A stretch of DNA of 64,000 nucleotides from Streptomyces griseiscabiei (GTDB lineage: Bacteria; Actinomycetota; Actinomycetes; Streptomycetales; Streptomycetaceae): assembly GCF_020010925.1 (NCBI RefSeq), contig NZ_JAGJBZ010000002.1:2914001-2978000 (forward strand), given 5' to 3'. Position 1 is the stretch's first letter. Each line of letters starts with the position of its first letter. Shown in pieces: positions 49,783-58,585 of this stretch. The notes below the pieces were generated by a model that was not told the DNA's origin, searched no databases, and saw only the letters and a list, made by a program, of their open reading frames with translations. The translations under genes and the position numbers were made by a program.

Positions 49783-51966
49783 TCAGGCCCCGGTGTCGGT
49801 GCCGGTGCCGGTGCCGGTGGCGGTGGCGGTGGCGACGAGTACGCGCACGTCCCACGGCCCCAGTTCCAGCGGTGTCCCCGCCGGAAGGGCCGTGCCGGTC
49901 AGCGCGTCGGACAGGGACACCGGCACGGGAACGCTCGCGGGCTCCCAGGACCAGTTGTGGACGATGTGGACGCGGCGCCCGTCGGGCGAGGTGCCGGTGG
50001 TGGCGGTCACGGACTCCGGGAGGGCGCCCCAGGCGTGGCGGGCGGCCGGCGCCAACCACTCGGCCAGGGCCCGGCCGAGGGCACGGCCGGGAACCGTACC
50101 GACCTGGGTGACCCGGCCCGCGCCGTGCCGGTGGGTGGTGACGGCGGGCCAGCGCCCGAAGTGCGGGTGGTCGTAGGTGACGAGCGGCTCGGCGTCGGTG
50201 ACCGTCAGCCCGTCCGCCCAGCGGGTCGCGGTCGCGCCCTCGGGCAGCGGGAGCGAACCGCCGGGCGCCGACCGCACCGGCACCTCCCGTACGAGGTTGC
50301 TGAACTCGTCGTAGCCGACGCCCGCGGCCTCGGTGAGGCGCCCGGGGGCCCGCTCGGTACGGGCACGGGCCTCGTCGTCGGCGTATCCGGTACGGGGGCC
50401 GAGGACGAGATGACCGCCCGCGTGGGCGTAGGCGGCGAGCCAGTCGAGGGTGGAGTCGGCGGCCAGATACAGCGCCGGGACGACCAGCACCGGATGGCGG
50501 CGCACGGCCTCCTCGGGCGACAGACCCTCCCGCTCGCCGCTCGGGTCGTGCAACTGCCGGGCGTGGACGATACGGACCTGACGGCCCGCGTCGAAGGCGC
50601 CCCGGTAGAACGGGTCGAGGATGCGGTGGTACGCGGCGGGGTCCGGGTCGCCGTCCGGCTTCGCGAGCGGCGGGTACTTCTGCATCAGCCACTTGCTGGG
50701 CGTCGAGTACACCAGCGTGATGTCGGCGTCCGGTTCGAGTCCGGCGACCAGCGGCCCGGCCGCCTCGAACTCCGCCCCCAGCCGGGCGAGTTCGGCGTAC
50801 GTACGGCCGGGGCGGCCGGTGTGCGGCAGGACGCCGCCCCAGTAGGTCTCGGCGCCGAAGTGCAGGGTGTGCCAGTGCCAGTACTCGATCATCCGCGCGC
50901 CGCGCGCGACGAGCGCCCAGGCGGCCTGGCGCCACTGACCGTCGTAGGCGGGCCGGTTGTCCCAGGCCATGCCGATCGAACCGGCGTCGGTCTCGGTGAC
51001 GAGGAACGGCTCCTGACGGGAGGAGAACATCCAGTCGGCGGTCTGGTACAGCGCCCACACCCCGGTGGTCTTCCACTTCTGCTCATGGGCGTCGGGGGTC
51101 GGGTCGGGGAGGAGCAGACCGTCCTGCATGTCGTAGTAAGGGTTGCCGGTGGCGATGTCGAGGCGGTCGGTCAGGTCGTCGTCCTCCACCCCCTGCCGGG
51201 TGTAGGAGATACAGGTGGTGACGAACTGCTCCGGCGAGGCGTACTCACGGACCAGATCGGCCTGCCAGCCGATGAACTCGGTGACCTGCCGGGCCTGGAA
51301 CTCCCGCCAGGCGACGTCGTACTGCGGCTGCTCGTTCCCGTCCGGCGTCCACAGGTCCGCCCAGGTCGACAGCCGGTGCGACCAGTAGACCAGCCCCCAC
51401 TCGCGGTTGAGGGTCTCCACGTCGCCGTACTTCTCGCGCAGATGGTCCACGAAGCGCTGGAACACCCCGTGGTTGTGGAACAGGTGCAGACCGGGTTCGT
51501 TGTCGACCTGGAAGCCGATGACGGCCGGATGGCCCGCGTACCGGCCGACGACCTTGCGGATGACCCGCTCGGCGTGGAAACGGAACGCCGGGTGGGTGAA
51601 GTCGACCTCCTGACGGGCGCCCCAGCCGACGCGCTCACCGGTGCGCCGCTCGGCGGTGATCTCCGGGTACTGACGGGCCAGCCACGGCGGAACGGCGTAC
51701 GTGGGGGTGCCGAGGACGACGGAGATACCGCGCTCGTGGGCGCCGTCCAGGACCGGCTGGAGCCAGTCGAGATCGAACCGGCCGTTCTCGGGCTCCCAGG
51801 TCGACCACACCGACTCACCGACCCGGATGACGGTGAAGCCGGCGTCGGCCATCAGGTCCAGGTCGCTCTTGAGCCGGTCGGCGGGATGCGTGGGGGAGCC
51901 GTGGGCGGGCGCGTACTCGTGGTAGTACGCGGCACCGAACAGGACGCGGGCAGGCAGAGCCGCCAT
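49783..51966 (-). CDS. Beta-galactosidase, glycoside hydrolase family 42
   Basis: A 727-residue cytosolic enzyme. The TIM barrel starts FGAAYYHEYAP and AGFTVIRVGESVWSTWEPE. The acid/base Glu is in GFQVDNEPGLH (about residue 145) and the nucleophile Glu in FLVTETDAG (about 312). The trimerisation domain (about 390-600, ALYLAADSTLDWLAAYAHAG) and small C-terminal beta domain are complete. It ends in an Ala/Thr/Gly-Thr tail (TATATGTGTGTDTG) encoded by a GC-rich microsatellite. It releases galactose from galactosides or galactan fragments brought in by the adjoining importer. The ATG lies 9-10 nt after GGAGG. Confidence 0.93.
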   Translation of the reverse strand: MAALPARVLFGAAYYHEYAPAHGSPTHPADRLKSDLDLMADAGFTVIRVGESVWSTWEPENGRFDLDWLQPVLDGAHERGISVVLGTPTYAVPPWLARQYPEITAERRTGERVGWGARQEVDFTHPAFRFHAERVIRKVVGRYAGHPAVIGFQVDNEPGLHLFHNHGVFQRFVDHLREKYGDVETLNREWGLVYWSHRLSTWADLWTPDGNEQPQYDVAWREFQARQVTEFIGWQADLVREYASPEQFVTTCISYTRQGVEDDDLTDRLDIATGNPYYDMQDGLLLPDPTPDAHEQKWKTTGVWALYQTADWMFSSRQEPFLVTETDAGSIGMAWDNRPAYDGQWRQAAWALVARGARMIEYWHWHTLHFGAETYWGGVLPHTGRPGRTYAELARLGAEFEAAGPLVAGLEPDADITLVYSTPSKWLMQKYPPLAKPDGDPDPAAYHRILDPFYRGAFDAGRQVRIVHARQLHDPSGEREGLSPEEAVRRHPVLVVPALYLAADSTLDWLAAYAHAGGHLVLGPRTGYADDEARARTERAPGRLTEAAGVGYDEFSNLVREVPVRSAPGGSLPLPEGATATRWADGLTVTDAEPLVTYDHPHFGRWPAVTTHRHGAGRVTQVGTVPGRALGRALAEWLAPAARHAWGALPESVTATTGTSPDGRRVHIVHNWSWEPASVPVPVSLSDALTGTALPAGTPLELGPWDVRVLVATATATGTGTGTDTGA

Positions 51967-52033
51967 GAAGGGGAACCTCCGGGAGAAGTGGGGGAGTCGG
52001 TACGAGAGGTGAGGGTGGGAGGAGGCGGATGTC

Positions 52034-52921
52034 CTACTGCTTGACACCGCCGGTGGCCAGGCCGCTCTGCCAGTACCGCTGGAGCATCAGGAACGCCACG
52101 ACCAGCGGGACGATCGAGATCAGGGAACCGGTCACCACCAGCGCGAGCATGTCGCTGCTGGCCCCGGCACCGCCGTTCTGCGCCTGCGCGGCCCAGGAGG
52201 CCAGGCCCACGGTGATCGGGTACAGATCGGGGTCGTTGAGCATGATCAGTGGCAGGAAGTAGTTGTTCCAGGTGGCCACCAGGGTGAACAGCAGGACCGT
52301 CACCACCCCGGGGCCCATCAGCCGCAGCGCGATCCGGAAGAAGATCCGGGCCTCGCCGGCGCCGTCGATCCGGGCGGCCTCCAGGATGCTGTCGGGGACG
52401 GCGTCCGCCGCGTAGACCCGCATCAGATAGAGGCCGAACGGGTTGACGAGGGAGGGCAGGATGATCGCCCACGGGGTGTTGGCGAGGCCCGCCTGCGCGA
52501 ACAGCAGATAGGTCGGGATGGCCAGCGCGGTGGTGGGGACCATGACGGCACCGAGGACCAGGTTGAACGCGGCCCGGTCGCCGCGGAAGCGGTACTTGGC
52601 GAAGCCGTACCCCGCCGCGGCGGCGAGCAGCGCGGCGCCGACCGCGCTGATCCCGGCGTACAGCACGGTGTTGAGCAGCCAGCGCACGAAGACCCCGTCG
52701 TCCTGGGTGAGGGTCTCCTTGATGTTGGCCAGGAGCTGTGGGGTGTCGGAGAACCACAGCCCGAAGCTGTTGAACAGGTCCTGGGTGCTCTTGGTCGAGG
52801 CGACCAGCAGCCAGAACAGGGGGAGGAGGAAGTAGGCCAGGGCGGCCAGCATCGCGATCGTCAGCGGGGTGCTGCGGCGGGAGGTGGAGGGGGACGTAGT
52901 GGTGGACGTGGAGGTGGTCAC
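52034..52921 (-). CDS. Sugar ABC transporter permease, MalG type
   Basis: A 295-residue permease with six membrane helices following a Thr/Ser-rich N-terminal tail (TTSTSTTTSPSTSRRST). The EAA loop is ILEAARIDGAGEARIFFRIALR, and the C-terminus ends RYWQSGLATGGVKQ. It starts at GTG inside the stop of the upstream permease (GTGA). The downstream beta-galactosidase is 67 bp away on the same strand, consistent with one operon for galactoside uptake and cleavage. Confidence 0.92.
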   Translation of the reverse strand: MTTSTSTTTSPSTSRRSTPLTIAMLAALAYFLLPLFWLLVASTKSTQDLFNSFGLWFSDTPQLLANIKETLTQDDGVFVRWLLNTVLYAGISAVGAALLAAAAGYGFAKYRFRGDRAAFNLVLGAVMVPTTALAIPTYLLFAQAGLANTPWAIILPSLVNPFGLYLMRVYAADAVPDSILEAARIDGAGEARIFFRIALRLMGPGVVTVLLFTLVATWNNYFLPLIMLNDPDLYPITVGLASWAAQAQNGGAGASSDMLALVVTGSLISIVPLVVAFLMLQRYWQSGLATGGVKQ

Positions 52922-53796
52922 GGGGTCCTCCGGCGGTTCGCGGTGAGCAGGACGCCGTAGGAGGCGATCACGATGATCAGGCCGAGGAGGAAGGAGACCG
53001 TGGCCGCGTAGTTGACCTGCTGGCCGGTGAAGGCGAGGGAGTAGGCGTAGAGGTTGGCGGTGTAGGAGCTGGTGATGACGTCCGGGGCGATCTTCATCAG
53101 CAGGTTCGGCTCGTTGAACAGCTGGAAGCTGCCGATGACCGAGAAGAGCAGCGTGAGCAGCAACGCCGGTCGCAGCGCCGGGAGTTTGATCGACCAGGCG
53201 ATGCGCCAGGCCCCGGCGCCGTCCATCGCGGCGGCCTCGTACAGCTCGTGCGGGACGGTGCGCAGCGCGGCGTACAGGATGATCATGTTGTAGCCGACGA
53301 ACTCCCAGGTCACGATGTTCGCCAGGCTCCCCAGCATCCAGCTCTCGCTGAGGAAGTTCGGGGCCGGCAGGTCCAGGTTCCGGCTCAGCTGGGCGAACGG
53401 GCCGAAGTCAGGGCCGTACAGATAGCCCCACATGAGCGCGGCGACGACGCTGGGCACGGCGTACGGGACGAAGATGCCCAGCCGGATCACCCGTGCGAGG
53501 CGCAGCAGACCGCTGTCGAGCGCGAGCGCGAACAGCAGGGCCAGCAGCAGCATCACCGGGACCTGGATCACGAAGAACAGCGCGACCCGGCCGACCCCGT
53601 GCAGGAACTGCGAGTCGCCGAAGGCCTTGGTGTAGTTGTCGAGGCCGACGAAGACGGTCCCGCCGATCAGCCGCTCCTGGAAGAGGCTGAGGTAGGCGGC
53701 GTAGCCGAGCGGGGCGAGGAACAGCAGGAGGAACAGCACCAGGAAGGGTGCGACGAACAGGGGTCCCGCCGAACGGCGGCGGCGTGTGGCGGCCAT
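52918..53796 (-). CDS. Sugar ABC transporter permease, MalF type
   Basis: A 292-residue permease with six membrane helices after a short Arg-rich N-terminus. The EAA loop reads ELYEAAAMDGAGAWRIAWSIKLP. It begins 6 bp after the binding-protein stop and overlaps the partner permease gene by four bases. It is paralogous to 37718-38671. The substrate is presumably a galactose-containing oligosaccharide, from the linked GH42 gene. Confidence 0.92.
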   Translation of the reverse strand: MAATRRRRSAGPLFVAPFLVLFLLLFLAPLGYAAYLSLFQERLIGGTVFVGLDNYTKAFGDSQFLHGVGRVALFFVIQVPVMLLLALLFALALDSGLLRLARVIRLGIFVPYAVPSVVAALMWGYLYGPDFGPFAQLSRNLDLPAPNFLSESWMLGSLANIVTWEFVGYNMIILYAALRTVPHELYEAAAMDGAGAWRIAWSIKLPALRPALLLTLLFSVIGSFQLFNEPNLLMKIAPDVITSSYTANLYAYSLAFTGQQVNYAATVSFLLGLIIVIASYGVLLTANRRRTP

Positions 53797-53802
53797 CTCG
53801 GT

Positions 53803-55197
53803 TCAGCCGCCCTTGACGGTGAAGCCCTGGTTCTTCGCGTACGTCGTCAGCCGTGACTGCCAGCTGCCGAGCGCCTTGACCGTGTCGGACTTGTCGGCGA
53901 GGGACTTGCCGACGGTCTCCGTCCAGTCGGTCGCCGCCTGGTCGAGGAACGGCGGCCACTGGAAGGACGGGTCGACGCTGGAACTGATGTCGGCGAAGAC
54001 CTGGTTGACCTTCTGGCCGCCGTAGAACGACGGCGCGTCCGCGACGAACTCCGCGTCCGTGAGCAGGGCCTTGGTCGCCGGGAAGAAGAACTGCTCGGTG
54101 GCGAACATCTTCGCGCTGGCCGGGTCGCTGTTGAGGAACTGCGCGAACACGGCCGCCGCGATGGGGTTCTTGGTGGAGCGGATGACGGCGGTGGTCGAGC
54201 CGCCCCAGTTGCCGGAGCTGGGCTTGGACGCGTCCCACTGGGGGAGCGGGGCCGCGCGCCACTTGCCGGCCGTCGCCTTGGCCGAGCCGGAGAGGAAGGC
54301 CGGGCCCCAGGCCGCGGTGATCCAGGAGGCGTACCGGCCCTGGTTGAGGGCGGCGTACCAGGCGTCGGTGAAGTCGGGCTCGACGCTGATCACGCCCTCC
54401 TTGGCGAGCCCGCCCCAGTACGCGCCGAGCTTCTTGGAGACGGCGTCGTCGACGCTGATGGTGATGTCGCTCTTGCCGGAGGTCGCGTACGGCTTGGCGC
54501 CGGCCTGCCAGAGCAGTCCGTGCCAGGCGGCGGGCTGGTTGGCCGCGAGGTTGGTCAGATAGACGTCGGGGTCCGCCTTGTGCAGCTTGCGCGCCGCCTC
54601 CGCGAACTCGTCCCAGGTGCCCGGCACGTCGATGCCGTGCTTGTCGAAGATGTCCTTGCGGTACAGCAGTCCCATCGGCCCGGTGTCCTGCGGGATCGCC
54701 CACACCTCGCCGTCGCTTCCGCTGACCTGGCTCCACGTCCAGTCGACGAACCTGTCCTTCAACTCCGAGGCGCCGTACGGGCGCAGGTCCAGCAGACTGT
54801 CGGTGATCGTGAAGGTCGGGATCGCCTGGAACTCCATCTGCACCATGTCCGGGGCGCCGCTGCCGGCCTTCAGCGCGGTGCGCAGCTTGGTGTACTGCGG
54901 GGTGCCCTGACCGGCGTTGACGACCTTGATCCTGACGGCCGGGTACTTCTTCTCGAAGAGCGCGATCTCCTTGGCGATGTTCGGGACCCAGGTCCAGAAC
55001 GTCAGCTCGGTCGGCGTCTTCATCGCCTTGTCGATGTCGGCCTGGCTGACCTTCTTCGTGGAGCCGGAGGCCCCGCCGGAGTCACCGCCGCCGCAGGCGG
55101 TCAGGGCCGCCCCGAGCGACAGGGCACCCGTGGTGGTGAGGAACAGCCGGCGGCTCATGGGAGAGGAGGCGGCGGCGGTGAACGCGTTTCTGGGCAT
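53803..55197 (-). CDS. Sugar ABC transporter substrate-binding lipoprotein (Tat-type signal)
   Basis: A 464-residue family-1 solute-binding protein. The signal contains SRRLFLTTTGALSLGAALTAC, a twin-arginine motif that ends in a lipobox, so it may be exported folded and then lipidated. The mature part has LTFWTWVPNIAKEIALFEKK, FQAIPTFTITDSLLDL and many Trp residues. The ATG at 55197 follows GGAG at 8 nt; a second ATG at 55158, nearer the Arg pair, is possible. It is the first gene of the minus-strand uptake operon downstream of a LacI repressor. Confidence 0.9.
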   Translation of the reverse strand: MPRNAFTAAASSPMSRRLFLTTTGALSLGAALTACGGGDSGGASGSTKKVSQADIDKAMKTPTELTFWTWVPNIAKEIALFEKKYPAVRIKVVNAGQGTPQYTKLRTALKAGSGAPDMVQMEFQAIPTFTITDSLLDLRPYGASELKDRFVDWTWSQVSGSDGEVWAIPQDTGPMGLLYRKDIFDKHGIDVPGTWDEFAEAARKLHKADPDVYLTNLAANQPAAWHGLLWQAGAKPYATSGKSDITISVDDAVSKKLGAYWGGLAKEGVISVEPDFTDAWYAALNQGRYASWITAAWGPAFLSGSAKATAGKWRAAPLPQWDASKPSSGNWGGSTTAVIRSTKNPIAAAVFAQFLNSDPASAKMFATEQFFFPATKALLTDAEFVADAPSFYGGQKVNQVFADISSSVDPSFQWPPFLDQAATDWTETVGKSLADKSDTVKALGSWQSRLTTYAKNQGFTVKGG

Positions 55198-55568
55198 GGT
55201 GAACTCCGGGCTGGTGGCGAGGGTGGTGGCACGCCCGATACGGACGTACGGAGATGTGCGGGAGGCGAGGGGACGCGACGAACCGGCTCCGGCGCGGACA
55301 GGGCCGGGAGCGCGTCCGGGACACGGGGTCGGCGGGACACCGGGTGCCGCGGGCACGGCGGGGGTCGCGGCCGGGGGGAGGGAGGGGCGTGGACACCTGA
55401 GGCAGTGCGGGGATCTGGCTCAGGAGACGCCGTGGGACACGGGGGCGGCCTCACGTCGAGCGGGTGAGGAGCGCGCCGGGGCGGCGGGGGCGTGACGGGT
55501 GGTGCGGCTCGTCCGAGGGGTCACGCGCCGGCCGTGCGGGGAGGGCGTACGGGCGGGGGAGGCGGTGG
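55198..55568. promoter_or_regulatory. Promoter region of the minus-strand sugar uptake operon
   Basis: About 370 bp between the LacI gene stop and the binding-protein start. It should hold the operon promoter. A weak inverted pair CCTGAG/CTCAGG occurs at 55396-55401 and 55419-55424. No strong LacI-type palindrome was found by eye. Confidence 0.4.
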
Positions 55569-56642
55569 TCAGCGTCGCGTGGCGGTGCCTCCGTCCGGAC
55601 TCGGCGGTGGCGCGGTCGAGGCGCGGACGACGAGGTCGACCGGTGGGTCGCTCGGCGGCAAGGGGTCCGCGCCGGGGTTCTCGATGGTGTGCACGAGACG
55701 CTTCAGCCCCTCCTGCGCCACGGCGTCGAACGGCTGCCGCACCGTGGTCAGGGGAGGAGTCACATAGGCGGCGACCGGGATGTCGTCGAAGCCGACGACG
55801 CTGACGTCCTCCGGCACCCGCCGCCCGGCCTCCGCCAGCGCGCGGATCAGACCGATCGCCATGTCGTCGTTGGCGGAGAACACGGCGGTGACGCCGGCGT
55901 CCTCGGCGAGGGCGCGTCCGGCCGCGTAGCCGGACGCGGCCGACCAGTCGCCCCGGACGACCTCGGGCACGTGCCTCCCGTGGGCCGTGAGTGTCGCCCG
56001 CCAGCCCTCCAGACGGTCCCGGGCGGCGTACCACCGCTGCGGACCGGCCAGGTGATGGACCGTCGTGTGGCCCAGCCCCAGCAGGTGTTCGGTCGCGGTG
56101 CGCGCCATCAGGTCGGCGCCGTCGCCCGCGTTCAGCACCGCGGGCGCGGTGAGGAACGGCGGGGCGCCGAGGACGAGCACCGGCACGGCGACCCGGGGAG
56201 CGGGGTCCCCGTCCCCCTCGGCCTCGTCGATCGGCTCGGAGACGACGATGCCGTCCACGCCCTGGTCGAGCAGCGAGTCCACGGCTCCCGCGATCCCCGC
56301 CGGATCACCCTCCACCGTGTTGACCACGCGGAGGGCGTACCCGGTGTCCCGGACCGCCCGTTCGACGCCCATCAGCAGCGAGGCCGGGCCGTACAGCGCC
56401 GTCCCCAGCGTCACCACCCCGATGGAGCGGGTCCGCCCCGAGGCCAGCGCCCGCGCGGCGTTGTTACGCCGGTAACCGAGCTGCTCGGCCGCGTCCAGGA
56501 CCCGTCCGCGCACCTCGGCGGAGACATACGGCTCGTCGTTGAAGACCCTCGACACGGTCTTCTGCGAGACCCCGGCCAGCCGCGCCACATCCGTGCTGCT
56601 CGGCGCCGCGGGGCTGCCGCCCCGTCCTGTACCTCGCGTCAT
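55569..56642 (-). CDS. LacI-family transcriptional repressor
   Basis: A 357-residue regulator. The N-terminal helix-turn-helix and hinge are complete (TDVARLAGVSQKTVSRVFND, YVSAEVRGRVLDAAEQLGYR, NNAARALASGRTRSIGVV). The effector domain ends with the typical DVSVVGFDDIPVAAYVTPPLTTVRQP. It probably represses the importer and GH42 genes immediately downstream and responds to a galactoside or related sugar. GGGAGG lies 8 nt before the ATG. A 12-bp palindrome overlaps the start codon and a tandem repeat with inverted ends lies 76 bp upstream, both possible self-control sites. Confidence 0.92.
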   Translation of the reverse strand: MTRGTGRGGSPAAPSSTDVARLAGVSQKTVSRVFNDEPYVSAEVRGRVLDAAEQLGYRRNNAARALASGRTRSIGVVTLGTALYGPASLLMGVERAVRDTGYALRVVNTVEGDPAGIAGAVDSLLDQGVDGIVVSEPIDEAEGDGDPAPRVAVPVLVLGAPPFLTAPAVLNAGDGADLMARTATEHLLGLGHTTVHHLAGPQRWYAARDRLEGWRATLTAHGRHVPEVVRGDWSAASGYAAGRALAEDAGVTAVFSANDDMAIGLIRALAEAGRRVPEDVSVVGFDDIPVAAYVTPPLTTVRQPFDAVAQEGLKRLVHTIENPGADPLPPSDPPVDLVVRASTAPPPSPDGGTATRR

Positions 56643-56647
56643 GACGC
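56636..56647. promoter_or_regulatory. Palindrome over the LacI gene start codon
   Basis: GCGTCATGACGC is a perfect 12-bp palindrome with the start codon at its centre. It could be an autorepression site or an mRNA feature at the ribosome-binding region. Confidence 0.35.
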
Positions 56648-56710
56648 ATGCCTCCCGGTGACCGTGTGGACCGAACCGATGATGTCAGACATCGCCTCTC
56701 TGACTGCGCT

Positions 56711-56739
56711 GTCATGTCTGCGTAGTCATGTCTACGCAG
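56711..56739. promoter_or_regulatory. Tandem and inverted repeat upstream of the LacI gene
   Basis: GTCATGTCTGCGTA (56711-56724) and GTCATGTCTACGCA (56725-56738) are adjacent 14-bp direct repeats with two mismatches. The segment also forms a dyad, CTGCGTAG-N6-CTACGCAG (56718-56739). It lies in the 160-bp gap between the amidohydrolase stop and the LacI start, the expected promoter place for the latter. Confidence 0.55.
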
Positions 56740-56802
56740 TCAGACGACCGTCGTCAAGGGTTCGGTACGGATCCGTGGGCCCGGCTGCCCGTCGGGGCCC
56801 GG

Positions 56803-58494
56803 CTACGCGTCGGGGGCCGCGTGGACGCGCTCCCCGTCCACGAAGGTCTGCAGGACCCGGGTGGCCGCGATCTCCTCGGGCGGGCCGGCGAACGGGTCGC
56901 GGTCGAGGACGACCAGGTCGGCGGCCCGGCCGACGGTGATGCTGCCGGTGAGGGTGTCCAGGTGGTTCGTGTGGGCGCTGCCCGCCGTGTACGCGGCGAG
57001 GGCCGTGCCGAGGTCGAGGCGCTGCCCGGGCAGGAACTCGGGGGTGCCCTCGGGGGCGTCGGGGGAGCGGCGGTTGACGGCGACGTGCAGGGCCTGCAGC
57101 GGGTCGGGGCTGCTGACCGGCCAGTCGCTGCCCGCCGCGAGCGTCGCCCCGGCCCGCAGCAGATCGCCGAACGGGTACTGCCGGGCGCCGCGTTCGGGGC
57201 CGAGGAACGGCAGGGTCAGCTCGTCCATCTGCGGTTCGTGCGCGGCCCACAGCATCTGCAGGTTGGCGCCGGCGCCGAGCGGGCGGAACCGCCGTACGTC
57301 GTCGGGGTGGACGACCTGGAGGTGCGCGAGATGGTGGCGGGTGTCCCGGTGCCCGTTCGTGGTGCGGGCGGCCTCGACGGCGTCCAGCGCCTCGCGCACC
57401 GCGCGGTCGCCGAGGGCGTGGAAGTGCACCTGGAAGCCGAGCGCGTCGAGTTCGGTGACGTACTTCTTCAGCTCGCCCGGTTCGACGAAGCTGATGCCGC
57501 TGCCACCGCTGTCGCTCTTGCTGGTGCCGTCCGGGGCGCAGCCGCAGCCGGTGAGATACGGGTCGAGCATGGCGGCCGTGTGGTTCTCGGCGATGCCGTC
57601 CTGCATGATCTTCACCGTGCCGGCCCGGAACCGGCCCCCGCTCAACTCCGCGCGCCGCGCGACGAGTTCGGGGATCTGCTCGGCACCGCGCTCACGGTCC
57701 CACCACAGCGCGCCGACGACCCGGGCGGTGAGCAGGCCCCGGTCCTGGGCCGTGCGGTAGGAGGGTGCCGGGTCGGTCATGTTGGCGTACGCGCCGACGA
57801 TGGCGTCCTGCCAGGCGGTGACTCCGTGGGAGTGCAGCACGGCCTGGGCGCGCAGCAGGGCGGTCAGCTGTTCCTCGGGAGTGGGGTCGGGCACCAGCCG
57901 GCCGACGAGGTGGACGGCGCCCTCCTGGAGCATGCCGGTCGGGTTGCCGTCGGCGTCGCGTTCGATCCGGCCGTCGGCGGGGTCGGGGGTGCGGGCGTCG
58001 ATGCCGGCCCGTTCCAGGGCACGGGAGTTGACCCAGGCGCCGTGATGATCGCGGTTGGGCAGGAAGACGGGCCGGTCGGGCACGATCGCGTCGAGCGCGG
58101 CGGCCGTGGGGGCGCCGCCGGGGAACGCCTCCAGGGACCAGCCGCCGCCGGTGATCCACTCGGCGTCCGGGTGCGCGTCGGCGTACGCCCGGATCCGCCG
58201 CAGATACTCGGCGGGGTCGACCGTGTCGGCGAGATGGCACAGGCCCAGTTCCAGGCCCGCGCCCTGCGGGTGGACATGGGCGTCCTGGAAACCGGGCAGC
58301 AGCAGCCTCCCGGCGAGGTCGACGACCTCGGTACCGGGCCCGATGAGCGCGTGCACCTCGTCGTGGCCGACGGCGACGATCCGCCCGCCGCGCACGGCCA
58401 CGGCGGTGGCACGGCTCCGGGCGGGATCGACGGTGTGGACGGGCCCGCCGGTGAGGACGAGATCGGCGGGGCCCGTGACCTGAGACTGCGACAT
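56803..58494 (-). CDS. YtcJ-like amidohydrolase (amidohydrolase 3 family)
   Basis: A 563-residue metal-dependent amidohydrolase. The N-terminal beta-sandwich strand (DLVLTGGPVHTVDPARSRAT) leads to the metal-binding HxH in LLPGFQDAHVHPQG. VHFHALGDRAV and LAAGSDWPVSSPDP carry later metal ligands. ITVGRAADLVVLDRDPF is the returning sandwich. Members cleave N-acyl amino acids, formamides or similar; the substrate is open. The ATG follows GGAG at 9 nt. The upstream APC permease on the same strand, 92 bp away, may import the amino acid or amide it acts on. A three-copy 15-bp repeat lies in that gap. Confidence 0.87.
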   Translation of the reverse strand: MSQSQVTGPADLVLTGGPVHTVDPARSRATAVAVRGGRIVAVGHDEVHALIGPGTEVVDLAGRLLLPGFQDAHVHPQGAGLELGLCHLADTVDPAEYLRRIRAYADAHPDAEWITGGGWSLEAFPGGAPTAAALDAIVPDRPVFLPNRDHHGAWVNSRALERAGIDARTPDPADGRIERDADGNPTGMLQEGAVHLVGRLVPDPTPEEQLTALLRAQAVLHSHGVTAWQDAIVGAYANMTDPAPSYRTAQDRGLLTARVVGALWWDRERGAEQIPELVARRAELSGGRFRAGTVKIMQDGIAENHTAAMLDPYLTGCGCAPDGTSKSDSGGSGISFVEPGELKKYVTELDALGFQVHFHALGDRAVREALDAVEAARTTNGHRDTRHHLAHLQVVHPDDVRRFRPLGAGANLQMLWAAHEPQMDELTLPFLGPERGARQYPFGDLLRAGATLAAGSDWPVSSPDPLQALHVAVNRRSPDAPEGTPEFLPGQRLDLGTALAAYTAGSAHTNHLDTLTGSITVGRAADLVVLDRDPFAGPPEEIAATRVLQTFVDGERVHAAPDA

Positions 58495-58510
58495 GCGGAT
58501 GGACTCCATG

Positions 58511-58555
58511 GGAGATACGGGGGATGGAGGTACGGGAGATGGAGATACGGGAGAT
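58511..58555. repeat. Three tandem 15-bp repeats
   Basis: Three adjacent 15-bp units close to GGAGATACGGGAGAT, with two single-base changes, fill 58511-58555 between the permease and amidohydrolase genes. They may be a minisatellite or a regulator array. On the coding strand, GGAG-like sites are not produced by them. Confidence 0.6.
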
Positions 58556-58585
58556 GTGGGGGGGCGAGGGAGAGCGCGGGCGGGC

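Noticed and set aside
58511..58555. 15-bp repeats as a CRISPR array
   Set aside because: The units are directly adjacent without spacers, and no cas gene is present.
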